From Diatrype stigma (taxonomy: Eukaryota > Ascomycota > Sordariomycetes > Xylariales > Diatrypaceae): a stretch of 64,000 nt of DNA. A model generated the notes under the pieces. It was not told the origin of the DNA and searched no databases. It worked only from the letters and a program-made list of their open reading frames with translations. The stretch is from the NCBI GenBank assembly GCA_022225965.2, contig JAKJXP020000020.1:186001-250000 (forward strand), written 5' to 3'. Positions 1 through 11,327 of the stretch are shown piece by piece (the first letter of the stretch is position 1; each line of letters begins with the position of its first letter). The position numbers were made by a program, and so were the translations under genes.

Positions 1-359
1 GAAATAAAAAGCATGAGAGGGGAACGAAGCCACAAGTCCGAGTCCAGGTTGAAGTCCTCGGAGTGGTCGTCTTGAGAGTAGAATGGAAAGTAATTAATGT
101 GGCCATTAACGACCAGATGCGATCGTACCGGGAATGGGTGTATGTCGCGAAAGGAGAAAGAGTGATGGAAATTGTTGGGGGTAGCAAGATTTCGAGTTGA
201 GCTGGCGGGTGGTAGGTGCTTCTTTTCATATTGTATAATGTAAAATTTGGCAGTGCGGATAGGGTCTAATGATAAACTGTGATGAGAAAGCAATGTTGGA
301 CAGGGGAGTATTCGAAGCTTCGTAGAAGATAGAGGAGGAAATATGGGGAGGACTGGCTG
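1..359 (-). other. possible exon running off the left edge
   Basis: One minus-strand frame is open from a TAG at 360-362 to the window edge, about 119 codons. It has no useful ATG, so it would have to be an internal or terminal exon. The last 60 codons have a protein-like make-up, acidic and aromatic, for example residues reading SQDDHSEDFNLDSDLW. I do not recognise the product. A 119-codon open frame can occur by chance, so this is weak. Between 360 and 1290 I see nothing coding. Confidence 0.22.
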
Positions 360-1295
360 CTAGAATGCACCAGGGTGATCTGGTTTGTGTGGGTAGCTAA
401 TTTTCCTCCAATTTCCTTTTTTCTTTGACTGTGCGGTAGGGCTCGAAGAGCAGAATATACCATGATAAACTATCCCAATTATGATGCTGCCGAGGGGAAA
501 TGGGTTACGACTGGAATAACATAGTGGGTATTAGTGACCAGACCCAGAAGACAGGATAGTACGGTCCAAATACCATTCGTAGTGGCTAGGAAGCAAGCTT
601 CTTGATCGATAAAGTAACTCGTTTTTGTACGCCGTAACTGATAGGCTTTAAGGACCTTTGTCAATAACCAACAAGCCGTATTGTGTTAGTCCTGCCAATG
701 CCAGAAACATTGAAGCTGACTAATATTAAGAGAGGGGGACATGTAACGTACGGCATACTCCTGAGCCTGGTTAGATGTACTACCGTAGCATTATAACACA
801 GTGTGGTATGCATGTGGTGCAGACGGAGTGTTGTCTTGAAAAGATTTCTCGTTACATCCTCGTTATATTGCAACGGAAAGTCGTTGTAGAGTACCCGTTA
901 ATCCATCTACTATGCCGTGCAAGTCGAAGGTCTATTGTCAACCATTATGATCTCAGGACCACCTGGGGACAGTCACTTGAACGGCGAGGTCTGTGATCAA
1001 AAACATAACTACCTGGATAGCTGGCGGTTCTAAGATGCCAGGAGCCACACCAAGCTGAGAGGATTATCATCCACCGAATACGAGCAAAGCCGTAACATGA
1101 AACCAAGGAAATTCGCTGTGCAATACAGCACGAAGACGATCCTCGCATAGGATAGGAAATAGTTGGCCCAGGTTCTCGAGGTCAGTCTAAGGCGTGCTTT
1201 TCGACGTAGTATTACCCATCAGGGTACCGTGAGAAGACAGACAAGACAATTATCAATATGCATGCTAGAGCGAGCTACGATTAACTACTAGCAAA

Positions 1296-2337
1296 CTATG
1301 AATATCTACAATAGCAACACAGCCACAAGCGCCTGTTCTCAACCCTTTTTCGAGGGGCCAACAGCGAAGTTTGGCTAGGGTATGATTGTGCTACGACTCG
1401 GTCGGAGGGCCGGGCTGCTCGCCGCCTTCCCTGAGCGAGCCGAGGTCTGTGTCTGTCGCCGACGAAGATGCCGAAAGGGTTGTCAGAGTCCTGAGCCGGC
1501 TCGTAGTCACAGGCGACAACCGCGTTGGACAATAATTGCCAGTATGTGGGGGGCAGGCCAACCGGGCTCATGTTGTGGGCCTCGTGGGGGAAGCCCTCGG
1601 TGGGGTTGGCAGTGGCCGTGTTGAGTCTCCCGCTCCTTGACGTAAACGAGCTTGCCGTTAGCTTTCTGGTCCATCCAGTCCGACGCGTTGCTCGCCCAGT
1701 TGCGGGGGTACGGCGCGTACCGGTGCACCATGATCAGGTCTACGACGTCACACTCCGTCACTACTGCGATGAAGGTAGCTAGATTAAGGTGCAGTCGTTC
1801 GAGATGCCGCCACCCACGCCGGGCTCGCACGTCCACTATTTGATCGGGCTGTCGCTCCTCAGCTTCTGGCGGAGGTGCTGGGCGCACCCGCAGAGCCAGT
1901 GATGCTTGTCGCCAGCCTGATATACCTCGGGCTTCTGGGGATGGACTCGCTCTGTGGTTTTATTGTTTCGTGTTAGCTTTTGACCCCAAGCTGGTAAGAA
2001 AGATGGGGAACACGGGACAAGGAGAGAGATCACTCAAATCTACCTGTAAAGGAGCCATGAGGCGAGAGATGACCTTCATGCCGGTCTTCACTATCTTACT
2101 GACACGCTGTCGAGGGCGTCGAGCGTCTCGTGCTTGTACTCGCCCGGGGCATCCTCCAAGACTGGGATGCAGTTAGTGAGCTTGCTGCCCTTCTGGAAGG
2201 CGACGCTTTTATGGTGGGCACAGGCGTGTATCACCGAGGTAATGCGCTCGATGTAGTCTTGCGAGTCGGAGCAGGGCGCCGGCGTGGCGGACAAGGTTGA
2301 GCGCCGCGGCTCCGAGGGTGACCAGAATATTCCTCAT
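1296..2337 (-). pseudogene. decayed secreted GH5-like glycosidase
   Basis: This is a minus-strand relic of a secreted glycoside hydrolase. An ATG at 2337 begins a signal-peptide-like run (MRNILVTLGAAALNLV), but the frame shifts within about 20 codons, and the continuation (QDYIERITSVIHAC...) lies in another frame. The 3' half reads VDLIMVHRYAPYPRNW...GKLVYVKERE, then shifts frame near 1632 into NTATANPTEGFPHEAHNMSPVGLPPTYWQLL and DSDNPFGIF. In the fungal GH5-type family as I know it, the stretch after GKLVYV is an E-[EW]-G nucleophile region; here it reads KERE at the point of the shift, so the nucleophile motif is damaged. Stop codons and at least two frameshifts separate the recognisable blocks. 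The GH5 assignment rests on the VHRYA, VYV-E and YWQ blocks. The N-terminal block I could not assign. Confidence 0.5.
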
Positions 2338-2433
2338 AGCGCAGGTGTGGTGTCTTCCTTCGTTGCACACTATCCGGAGAAGTGCAAGGCGCTGATCCTT
2401 CTCTGTGTGCCGTATTGAAGCATTGAACTAGGC

Positions 2434-3010
2434 TTGGATGCATTGGTGGAGACGGTCGACAGTAACATGTATCCGGCGGAACAGTATCCATACGGCCAGT
2501 GGGACTACATGCGCCATTATGAAGAGAATTTCGAAAAGGCTGTTGCATGGTTTAATTCGGAGATTCCCGGCTTCGTGAGGATTTTCTACGGGAAACATAA
2601 GCCAGCCCCTCCCGGCACGCCAGCGAGAACCTCCACTACTAGACGAGACGGGGGTTGGTTCGGGGGCATCCCGAAGCCGCCGGCGGTGGCGGACATTCAA
2701 GCACAGCCGTTGGTCGACCAGAAGACCTATGACGAGCTAGTCGCAGCATTCGAAAAGACCGGACTTCTGCCAGCATGTGCATATTACATGCACCACAAAG
2801 CGAACCACGCATACAACAGCGATGTGCCTAACGGTGGAGACGAAGGCCATGCGAGGACTATGACAGCTGCGGGTGCTATGTACTATGGGTGCTAACAGGT
2901 TCGGCGGGTATGTTGATCGTAAAACGTTGGAAGGGATTCGCAAGTTGTATCCATGATGAAAGCTGCTACGCAGATAACAGTCTATACATAATGCTAGCTG
3001 GTATTTCAAG
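2434..3010 (+). pseudogene. epoxide-hydrolase-like alpha/beta hydrolase, C-terminal relic
   Basis: The open frame 2434-2895 reads MYPAEQYPYGQWDYMRHYEENFEKAVAWF, then a cap-domain-like stretch and YYMHHKANHAYNSDVPNGG. This resembles the lid and post-lid part of fungal soluble epoxide hydrolases. The N-terminal half, with the oxyanion and nucleophile motifs, is absent upstream. After NGG the frame is wrong. Weak continuations such as a CADLT-like and a VYIMLAGI-like block appear in other frames to about 3010, where the catalytic His region would be expected. It is therefore a 5'-truncated and 3'-frameshifted fragment, not a working enzyme. It lies back to back with the GH5-like relic, about 100 bp away. 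The family call is moderately secure; non-function is clear. Confidence 0.5.
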
Positions 3011-3312
3011 GTTGTAGTACTAGCAACTCCGCTTGCGACATTGCTCTATGATGAAGGGGTTACATCCGACCTACTTGGAAGTCACTGGCCTAGCTCATTG
3101 GGCATCGGCTATTGCGAACACAACAAATACATCTAAGTCATGTACATGGTTAATAAAAAAGCTATTTATGAAGATAATACATTGAATCGGACTTCGGGGT
3201 TTCGTCCTCACGACACCTAGCCCATCTATATAACGCATCAAGTAACTCATACGTGAGTCTTGATCCTGGATTGCAAAAAGTAATCTAACCCGTAAGCTGT
3301 GTTTTGCCCCGA

Positions 3313-3981
3313 CTATTGCACGACGGTAGCTAGTTTCGTGACCTGGTCTAGGAGTGACTTGTCCTCCTTGGGGGCGTTCTTGAGGACCTTGTCGCGCAGG
3401 TGGTCGACCTGCTGGCCGGCGTCGGTGGGCGGGTTGCCCTGGGCGGTCTGGATGCGGCTGACCTGCATCTGGAGGAAGAACTTGGGGACCTTAATCTGGC
3501 TCGGGTCGGCACCGATGCTACGGACGGCGGCCTCGGTGGCGAGGTACACGTTGAGCCCGTTCTGGAAGAGCGTGAGGTCCGTGTCGGCGAGCTTGCCGCC
3601 CGTCGTCTCGGCCGTCGTGAACTTGCTCAGCGCGAACGCGAGCGGCGTCTGGTCCGACTGGCTGAAGTCGATCGAGTCGTATGTGACGTCGCCCGATAGC
3701 GTATCCGGCACTCCGTCGAGTGTCGGGTACGTCGCGTCGCACTTCACTGTCGCTGCTAGGCTGTCGGCGACGTCGGCCACCTCCTGCGGCAGTTCCGTGT
3801 CCCCAACCACGAAACAGGCTTTTGACTGGCGTACCGAGACGCCGCGGCCCGACTTCTGCACGCTGCTGCTCTGCGGCGCCCTCTTGTCAGAGGCGAAGCT
3901 GGTGCTGTGGATCGGGATCTTCGGAGCCGCGGCTGCCGCGCCGAAGATCGTGGCCAAGGCGAGAATATGTGATTGACGCAT
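3313..3981 (-). CDS. small secreted protein, hypothetical
   Basis: A single-exon gene of 222 residues, starting at the ATG at 3981. An ATG 11 codons upstream (4014) would bury the signal peptide. The N-terminus MRQSHILALATIFGAAAAAP is a textbook signal peptide with likely cleavage after AAAAA. The mature protein is polar, with only two cysteines (one in KACFVV, one in VKCDAT), no membrane segment and no motif I can assign. The family resembles the secreted hypothetical proteins common in plant-associated and saprotrophic ascomycetes. Codon use is GC-rich in the third position, unlike the decayed sequence on its left, which supports a live gene. A large open frame on the opposite strand (3299-3976) is its shadow. 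The function is unknown; effector or cell-wall roles are guesses. Confidence 0.7.
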   Translation of the reverse strand: MRQSHILALATIFGAAAAAPKIPIHSTSFASDKRAPQSSSVQKSGRGVSVRQSKACFVVGDTELPQEVADVADSLAATVKCDATYPTLDGVPDTLSGDVTYDSIDFSQSDQTPLAFALSKFTTAETTGGKLADTDLTLFQNGLNVYLATEAAVRSIGADPSQIKVPKFFLQMQVSRIQTAQGNPPTDAGQQVDHLRDKVLKNAPKEDKSLLDQVTKLATVVQ

Positions 3982-4014
3982 GGTTGATGGTGTGATGGTT
4001 ATGTTTCTAAACAA

Positions 4015-6066
4015 CTGGTCTGAAATAGGAGTGTTTAGGCTCTTGGGAATAGATTAAGCGATAGGCTGATTAGGTAATTGGATGAACGATAGACTGGCGA
4101 GGAAGAAACGATCGGCGAAGTTTGATTCAATGGTAATAGAAATGAAGGAAACCCTTTCCAGAGGGATGATGAATGAGCAGCAACAAACAAACCGGGCTGA
4201 TTGAAGAACTGGCGAAACGATCACCAGTGAAACAGCGTGTCGGACTTCCTTTATAACTCATCTTCGCATCGCATCTCTCACCCTCACGATGGGGTCAGGG
4301 GCAGGAATGCTACACCATCCATGAGGAGCCAACTCCATTCTCGGTCATATGACCCTTCGCGATGCAGCGTCTCGAAAGACGTTGGACTCATCAGTTTGAG
4401 AATCGACCAGGCTCTCGGCATATCGTACCGAGGCGCCCCAACTGGCAACTGTCAGCCCGCCAAGATATGCATAACTAGGGCGAGAGATCCGATTTTGAGC
4501 CTCATTTCTCGATAAAATAACATGGTCTTACATAGTCTCCGGCGGCTGCTCTGCTTGGCGGTCTAGATATAGTTAGTTCAGACATGTAAAGACCCTCCCT
4601 ACCCCTGGTCCCCTTGAGCCGGGGTTCCAGACTCAGGGACTGCACCACTAGCGAGTCTCACGCGTTTCACCCGAGCTTCACCCTGGCTTCTCACGCCGTG
4701 GTTACCGCTTCGGCTGTAGCTTATCTACGAAACATGCAAAATCTCGCTTCTAGATATATATCAATGGTTTCTCTTTGTTGACGCTGTTCATCTTGACCTC
4801 ACCCTTCAAACATTGGCCGGCCTTGGCAGCAAACTTTACAAAGGGCGACACAATGAAATCTGGTCAGCGTCCAGGTACTTCTTGATGCGACGTCCTCAAC
4901 GACAGTCCGCATCTGGTTGCCGACTCTTGCATCCTATCGCCGTACACATCTCACCGGGAGATGGCAGAACAGGTAGGTATATTCCGGGAATTATAGGACT
5001 TCTGGATTGATGCTGTGGGCTGTATGGATTCTGGCATTCGCTCTCTAGGCGACAGAAGATCGGATCATGGGTACGACTTTGAAAGAGCTTGAAGAGGGGG
5101 CTGGTGGCGATCTTCGCGCTGGTAAATATCTAATATCCGTTCAAATCAGCCGCACAGCCTCGTACTCGAGCCTAGAGCAGTCAATGCCAAACCGGCTATC
5201 GGTGTCATCAATCTATAGAGCCCTGCCGGTCTTTGGACCCGGCATGACCCACACCCGCTCTCCACTTCGGCTTGCGCCGTGATCAGTCAACGAGGGGTTA
5301 CAGGTCGGGACGTAAACAAAGTTTTACTTCCAACAACCATCACTACTTCTATTTCGTTCCGAGCTCGTCACATAGTCTCACGTGGCATTATCTGCCCAGA
5401 GTTGAAGGTTAGTAGCTTCTGGGAGCGTCGGGGGCAGGCAGCACAAGCAGACGGCAGTGGCTAGAAAGCCAATAAACCCCTTGCTTCCCAAACACCAAAC
5501 TTTCCCATTCCATTGTGTCCAAGTTCGTGATGTTGAGCCAAAGTTTCCAAGTAAAGGCAAGTAACCAACGAGGTAACTTAGCTTGATTCAAACCTGGAAC
5601 AATCTATACTACTGGAAGTTCTTTACTTGAGGATTCTCGCCTTTCTGCGAATAGTTGCCCACAAGCTGCGCAGCTAAATTATCGCAGCTAAATTATATCA
5701 ATTAACATCCAAGCGACGAAGCTGTGGCGAATCATACCAATGTGTGAAACAAGATTCTAACCGATATATGCTGTACCAGCGGATGGATGATTGGATACTG
5801 TAACTTACCAATATACAGCAGACTATCTACTAATACTTACCGAGTCAGATGAAGACAAGCCAGACTTGGTCGAGATATTGAGGATACCACTGCTTGGTGC
5901 TGAGTGCTATCATAACACTTGCTCACCCAGCATCCTGTGCAGGACTCAGTACGACATGGGCCTAGTCAACTGGCACGAACCCAATAACAGTCAAATACCA
6001 AGAAAGGTGAACCGAAGTATTAGTAGTACTGGAACCCCCTCCCTATCTCCCGTCTTTCCCGCCTCA
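4015..6066. other. intergenic, no gene seen
   Basis: No reading frame here has a recognisable protein. Two small oddities are visible. A short imperfect hairpin lies near 4600-4630 (CTGG..CCC / GGGG..CCAG). At about 5666-5694 the 14-mer CGCAGCTAAATTAT is directly duplicated. The first few hundred bases serve as the upstream region of the secreted-protein gene. Confidence 0.5.
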
Positions 6067-7155
6067 TCAGCACCGAAGGCACGGCTCCCCCGCCCACCAC
6101 ATCAAGCGCTCGACCAGGAACCTCTGCGCCCGCAGCGTCTCGCGCACGCGGACGTAGTTCGCGGCCGCGGCCGCGGCCGCAGCAGCGGACGAAGCTGTCG
6201 CCATACCTTCCCAGCAGCAGCGGGCATTGGCAACCACCGAGGGGAAGGCAGAGGACGAGAAGCCGTTCCTGGCTGTCGGTACACCGCCCATGCTCAGGTC
6301 GCGCAGCACCGCGTAGTGCGTCTCGGCATCGCTGACGAGAAGGTAGAGCCGCTCGGCAGCGAGGAACAGCTCCTCCTCCCAGGGCCCGCGGAACCGGCCT
6401 TGATGTGCGAAGACGCCGCCTCCTGCGATGGGCGCTAGGCCGCCGCTTCCGCTGCAGCCTGCGCTGATGTTGCCGTGGTGGTCGCGCCATGGAAGTTCCT
6501 CGAGGTCGTCGCGCCAGGTTGTCGTTAGCATCGTTGTCGCTGTTATCCCCCGTAGTCCTTCAGCAGTCTGTTCCATCTGCTTTTCTGTGGGGCTGTAGTG
6601 GTGGCCAGGAGACTTTCCCAGGTTCTGGCTTGGGAACCAACGACGGTTGTAGTCTACCTCGGGGTCGTACGAGGACGGTAATGATAGTGATGAGAATGAC
6701 GAAGAAGCCGAAGATGATGGGGATTGTAGCAGCACTTTGTCTTCAGCGGTGACGACCTGCTGTACTGGCCCCCTCCCCTGTAATACGAGATTCCCCATCC
6801 CGAGCCGTTGGAGCCGGTGGTGTCGGTGCTCGAGCACGAAGCGTTCGCACTCCTCGGGCTCAATATCGCATATGCCACCGCCGTCCCGTCGCGCGACTTC
6901 GAGTGCCGCGGTGCACCACCGCCGTTCCGTGAGAGGCGCGCAGCAGGTGTGATACGGACATCGTTGCTGCTTCTGTTGCTGATCGTGGCCGCTGGGAGCA
7001 CGTGCGGCTGCTGTCGAGACCGGCACCTCGCAGCGGTGGTATGCCGTCCGTAGCGGGTTCGCGTACATGTGCAGGTCGTTGCTACTGGAATCGGGGAGCA
7101 TCATCGGCACGCGCACGTCGTGGTGCATGCGGTGGTGGATGATCGTTCGGCACAT
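6067..7155 (-). CDS. hypothetical Cys/His-rich protein
   Basis: An intronless minus-strand frame. I chose the ATG at 7155 (MCRTIIHHRMHHDV), giving 362 residues, because it has an A-rich context. In-frame ATGs at 7242 and 7299 would add 29 or 48 low-complexity residues. The N-terminal 110 residues are rich in Cys and His (CPYHTCCAPL, YHRCEVPV, CDIEPEECERFVLEHRHHRLQ), which suggests a small metal-binding or disulfide region. A Ser-rich acidic middle follows. The C-terminal part reads RGPWEEELFLAAERLYLLVSDAETHYAVLRDLSMGG and contains an alanine run coded by a GGCCGC repeat near 6160-6185. No membrane segment or known catalytic motif is visible. The MCR..-H-x-H start recalls a loose family of short Pezizomycotina proteins of unknown role. 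Opposite-strand frames here (5791-6438 and others) are shadows. Confidence 0.55.
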   Translation of the reverse strand: MCRTIIHHRMHHDVRVPMMLPDSSSNDLHMYANPLRTAYHRCEVPVSTAAARAPSGHDQQQKQQRCPYHTCCAPLTERRWCTAALEVARRDGGGICDIEPEECERFVLEHRHHRLQRLGMGNLVLQGRGPVQQVVTAEDKVLLQSPSSSASSSFSSLSLPSSYDPEVDYNRRWFPSQNLGKSPGHHYSPTEKQMEQTAEGLRGITATTMLTTTWRDDLEELPWRDHHGNISAGCSGSGGLAPIAGGGVFAHQGRFRGPWEEELFLAAERLYLLVSDAETHYAVLRDLSMGGVPTARNGFSSSAFPSVVANARCCWEGMATASSAAAAAAAAANYVRVRETLRAQRFLVERLMWWAGEPCLRC

Positions 7156-7299
7156 TTTTTCCTTTCCTTCCCCCTTTCTCCCTCGGTGTGAGGCGGGCGA
7201 TGCTGGAAAATGATTGCTGTCGTGGTCTTCGTCGTCTTGCATGTGTTTATGACTAAGTTCCCACTTGCTTGCTCGCTTACGTACCTGCCTGAAATACAC

Positions 7300-8200
7300 T
7301 TATATGAAAAGAAGAGACCCCAAGAGCCAGCTTGGTTTGTAAGTAAGTACCTACAAGGCCGTAAGTAATATGGGGGGTTCCCTCTCGGGTCGAAAGCTAT
7401 CTTGATCGCTGTATCATGACTTCGACTGAACACTGCGAGATAAAATATTTCCTGGTATCAGCTGTGTATATGTATATACATAAGTAGGGCCGGCCTGATG
7501 AACCACGACGAAAGAGCACCCTAGAAGTAGGCAGCGGATGAACGATTCACGACAAGGCATTACAAACACATGAGCTGAGAGACGCTGGCGACTCCGAGGG
7601 TTTATCACGTCTTCCTTGATAAAGGGAAATTGAGCCTTCTTCATTATTGTAGACCTTTCGAGGCGCTTCAGTGGACGTCGAGGAAAAGCGCAACGACACT
7701 AGACAAAGGTACACTCATTCTTGTGATATTGTTTGGTAAACAATGACCACAAAGCTATCCATTCGTGTCGAATAATACCCTTTGTACTATGGGCCACAGG
7801 GTTCTATTGTCAAGTTCTCAGCTATTCCTCACGCCACGCTATGCCGCCTTTCAGGCCGGAACATGCTGGTCATTGTTACATATTCCAAAGCCATAAGCAC
7901 GCTTGAGCAGGTTGCACACAACGCGCGTGGTGATACACCATGTTATTATATGGCGCGTGTTAAGAGACTCTAGCCACTCCGGAAGAGTTTAATTGTACGT
8001 AGGGATTAAGATCTATGCAATGTAGCAAGCAGCGCATACCTGCGCCCATGGTGTTGCGCCCTTCTCCCCCTAGGTCAAGCCAAAAGAACGCCGCCGTATG
8101 CTCATCTAGCTCTATCTATACAACCGTACCACCCGTTGACCTATCCATTAAGCTCACCGGACCGAGTCCTTATATACACGTGATGACTTCTAAGGTCTAT
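7300..8200. other. intergenic, no gene seen
   Basis: The stretch lies between the 5' end of the hypothetical gene and the 3' end of the UbiB gene. Short frames at 7782-7973 and 8015-8260 have no protein-like features, and the second overlaps the UbiB terminal exon in antisense. Nothing else is seen. Confidence 0.5.
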
Positions 8201-10500
8201 CTATACATTGGGCGCCAGCAGATCGTATTTGACACAATTCTCGACCTAGTGGGATGCTGAGATTAGTTATCGTAACCTTGAACACTGGAGTTTTCGCAGC
8301 AGATGAGATTAAACGGAAAAGAGAATAGAGGAAGGGCAGTGCGATGGTTGAGGGAGGGCGGGAGGAAATGACACATACATCTTCGATACTAGCCTGCATA
8401 AAGCGGCGTGCCTCGAGCCCGGCCCAGACGACGAACATGGAATAGTCGCCGCCCTTCATCATGGCGGCACCGCTGGAAGCGCCGAGTTCGCGCAGGATGG
8501 GGAGAGAGGAAGAGAGTAGGTCCATACTAGGGTCGAGGTTACGACCGATGCCCTCGAGCAGTAGGATGCTGATGACGACATTGACGAAGTCGCCCTCGAG
8601 GCGGACGTGGTGGACGCGCACCATGTCGAGCACGCGCTGCAGCACATCGCCGATGCGCATGTTACCGAGGGCGAGGGTCTGGCTCTTGACGCCCAGCACG
8701 AGGTGCTGCATCTTGAGAGCGAACACCTCGGAATCGACTACCGCGTCCGGCTGCCGGCACCGTGCGCACATCAACTGCCCGGCCTTGTACCCGTCGAACT
8801 CGGCCACCGCCCGGAACAGGTCCAGGAAATTGCGCCGGTTTGTCGCGTTCAGCTCCGTCACCAGGCCCGTGTCGATGAAGATCAGCTGCGGCCGAAATCC
8901 CTCGGCATCGAGCCGCGCCAGCTCCGCCTCCCACGCCGCCTTGTCCTTGCTCTTGCGGTGGGGTCTCAGCCGCGCGAGGACCTGCTCGGTGACTTCGGGT
9001 TGCTGGTCGGCAGTGGGGTCTTCCGCTGTTGTTGCTCGTGACCGGCGTATACTAATGTCGGGCTGGGAGGTCTCGTAGAAGCGTACCATGATGTTTCCCG
9101 GGTGGAGATCGGCATGGACGAAGTTATCGAGTAGCAGCATACGCAAAAATGCGTCCAAGCCCTCCTGGGCGATGTCGCGCTGGAAGACACCGCCGCCGTT
9201 CTCGAGGAAGTCAGCAAGGGGAATGCCCTGGGCGAACTCCTCAACGAGCACATTGCGCGTCGTGAAATCGAGGTAGGGAAATGGGAACCAGGCGGTCGAA
9301 CGATCTCGGAAATTCTTGCGGAACCGAGCCAAGTTGGCGGCCTCGATGCGGAGGTCTAGCTGCAGCTTCATCATCTCACCGAACTGGCCCACCTCATCCG
9401 GCAGCGATAGCCACTCAATAGTTGGAATCACGTTAAGCATAGAGGCGAAGAAGCCCATGATGCGGAGATCGCGCCGCACTGTCCGCTCGACCCCTGGATG
9501 TAAGACCTTGACGGCAACGTAGTGAGAAGGCACCCGTTTTGGACTGCTCTTCAGGACGGTGTCCACATTGCGGCGAACATTTTGCCGGAGATTCCGCGTG
9601 GTATCGGATACGTCGACATCACCGGGAGCCGCAAGATCGGGCTTCAGTCTCGCCTTGTATACCTGGGCTATCGCGCCGACACCTAGTGGCTCTTCTTGGA
9701 ACTCTTCGAATATTTCGTCGAACTTCCGGCCATCGAACGCTGCCCGTACGATCCGTATGGTAGCATCGAGCGAATGCGCGGGGGCATTGGAGTGGAGTTT
9801 GGACATAATGTCGCACATTTCGTTGGGGAAGATGTCGGTTCGAGAGGCGGCCCATTGGCCGAGCTTATAAGAAAAAACTGTGTGAGTTTCAAGGGCGCCA
9901 ACTAGTACCTCGGATATCAGATTCACCCCCTTTTCTCACCTTGATAAAAGCCGGGCCCGCCCATTCCATGCCCTTGACCAGGAAGGCATACCACCACAAG
10001 GTACCAGAGCGTTCATTGTCGCGATCCGGCCGGCGCCTCCCAACCCATATCGCAGGGACGGCTAATATGACGGGCACGAATATAACGACGAGGTGGAGGA
10101 ACCGGATACCAGTCCATACAGGCTCCCAGATATAGAGGTCGAGATACAATAGGATCTTATGTCTGACTCTTGAGAGACCCGTGTCGTTCTCGTCCACTTT
10201 CCTTTTTATCTCTTCCCGTGATACCTGCAGCATGCGCCCCTCGGCCGTCTGCTCCGTCCCGGTATTTTCTTTCTCGGAGAGCTTGACGAATGCTGCCGTC
10301 CCCAATGCGCCACTACCAGCCGCAGCCTTCAGGACCTTCCGGGATAGCCGGGAATGCCTCCATGTTGGAATGCGACCGGCAGATGAGGATTGGAAAGCTG
10401 TATAGGACCTCGAGCCTTGGAAATTGACCTTGCCTGGTGTTGGTAGCCGGGAGCAAGCTCGACGGATGCAGAACCGACCGAGGAGGATTATCGGTTTCAT
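8201..10500 (-). CDS. UbiB/ABC1 family protein, ADCK2-like, mitochondrial
   Basis: Three exons, 9940-10500, 8379-9863 and 8201-8245, close in phase to give 696 residues. The introns are 9864-9939 (gtgaga..ataag) and 8246-8378 (gtatgt..actag). The tiny last exon codes VENCVKYDLLAPNV. The N-terminus is Arg/Ser-rich and basic like a mitochondrial presequence. A membrane segment follows near residues 135-155 (FLHLVVIFVPVILAVPAIWVG). The atypical-kinase core is complete: the KxGQ motif FIKLGQWAASRTDIFP is built exactly across intron 1, then GVGAIAQVYKA, the lysine in VAVKVLHPGVE, HADLHPGN, and the metal Asp in FIDTGLV. UbiB proteins support coenzyme Q and inner-membrane lipid metabolism; ADCK2 is the closest animal relative by layout. 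It faces the heme lyase gene across an 827-bp promoter region. Confidence 0.92.
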
Positions 10501-11327
10501 CGCGCTACCAGGGGCTGGTGTTGGAGGAAGGACTTGCTGTTTGAGGGACCAATTGACATCCTTACCAGGCTATAGCTTCTGTCGATATGGTAAGGAGTGG
10601 CATGGTGTATGGTGTGGGGTGTATTTGCAAGTGAGTATGAAAAGGAGAGGCAGATATGAGATGATTGTGTGGTTTGGTGGTTTAACGGCCCCTTGTTCGC
10701 ACCTGAGCTGCCCGTCAGCTCATTCAATGGTGACGTAAATCATTCCATGCATTGTACTTTGTACCTAGCGACATACAAGCGACAGGGGGAAGGCGATAAG
10801 GCGACAGGGGTTCATGGTAGTGCAGCCCATAGGTACTTATCGATAATCGGTTAATTCCGGGTTAACTTGAACCTGTAAACGGTGGAAAAGCGATGGGCCT
10901 CATTGAACTGACCATTGAACTCAACCCCTCGTTGCCCTCTGAACTGACAGCCACTTGGGAGTGATCGGGGTTTCGTTCCGTTATCGTCCGATCTTCAATG
11001 GCAACCTCGAAGCATCCATAGATGAAAAGAAGTGGGCGAGTGGGCAACCAGGCACCCTACAAAAAAAGGCGCCCTAAAAAAAGTTCGCGACGCCGCCATC
11101 CTTATCAGCGCATTTCCATGTTCAGATCGTCCAAAGTTACCGGCGATAACATCATCCTACCCAATCCATCCTAACCCAAACCTTTTACGCATCCCTAACT
11201 CTAGCAAGTGATTCGCTCCATCGCCGTGTCGCACATCTCCTGCCGATAACAAACCTTCAAGGTTCTTTTATTAGCCTCTACCTTTCATACACTCTCACAC
11301 TCTCACAACGAGAAAGCAGTCCTCATC
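10501..11327. promoter_or_regulatory. shared upstream region of UbiB and heme lyase genes
   Basis: Two start codons face outward here, at 10500 (-) and 11328 (+). The region holds A-rich runs near 11058-11090 and pyrimidine-rich tracts near 11160-11310 typical of fungal core promoters and 5' leaders. Short frames inside have no protein features. No specific factor site is convincing by eye. Confidence 0.5.

Noticed and set aside
3299..3976. 225-codon plus-strand frame
   Set aside because: Antisense shadow of the secreted-protein gene; Ser/Val/Ala-rich with no domain, and the minus strand has the signal peptide.
8461..9078. 205-codon plus-strand frame
   Set aside because: Antisense to the UbiB kinase-like core.
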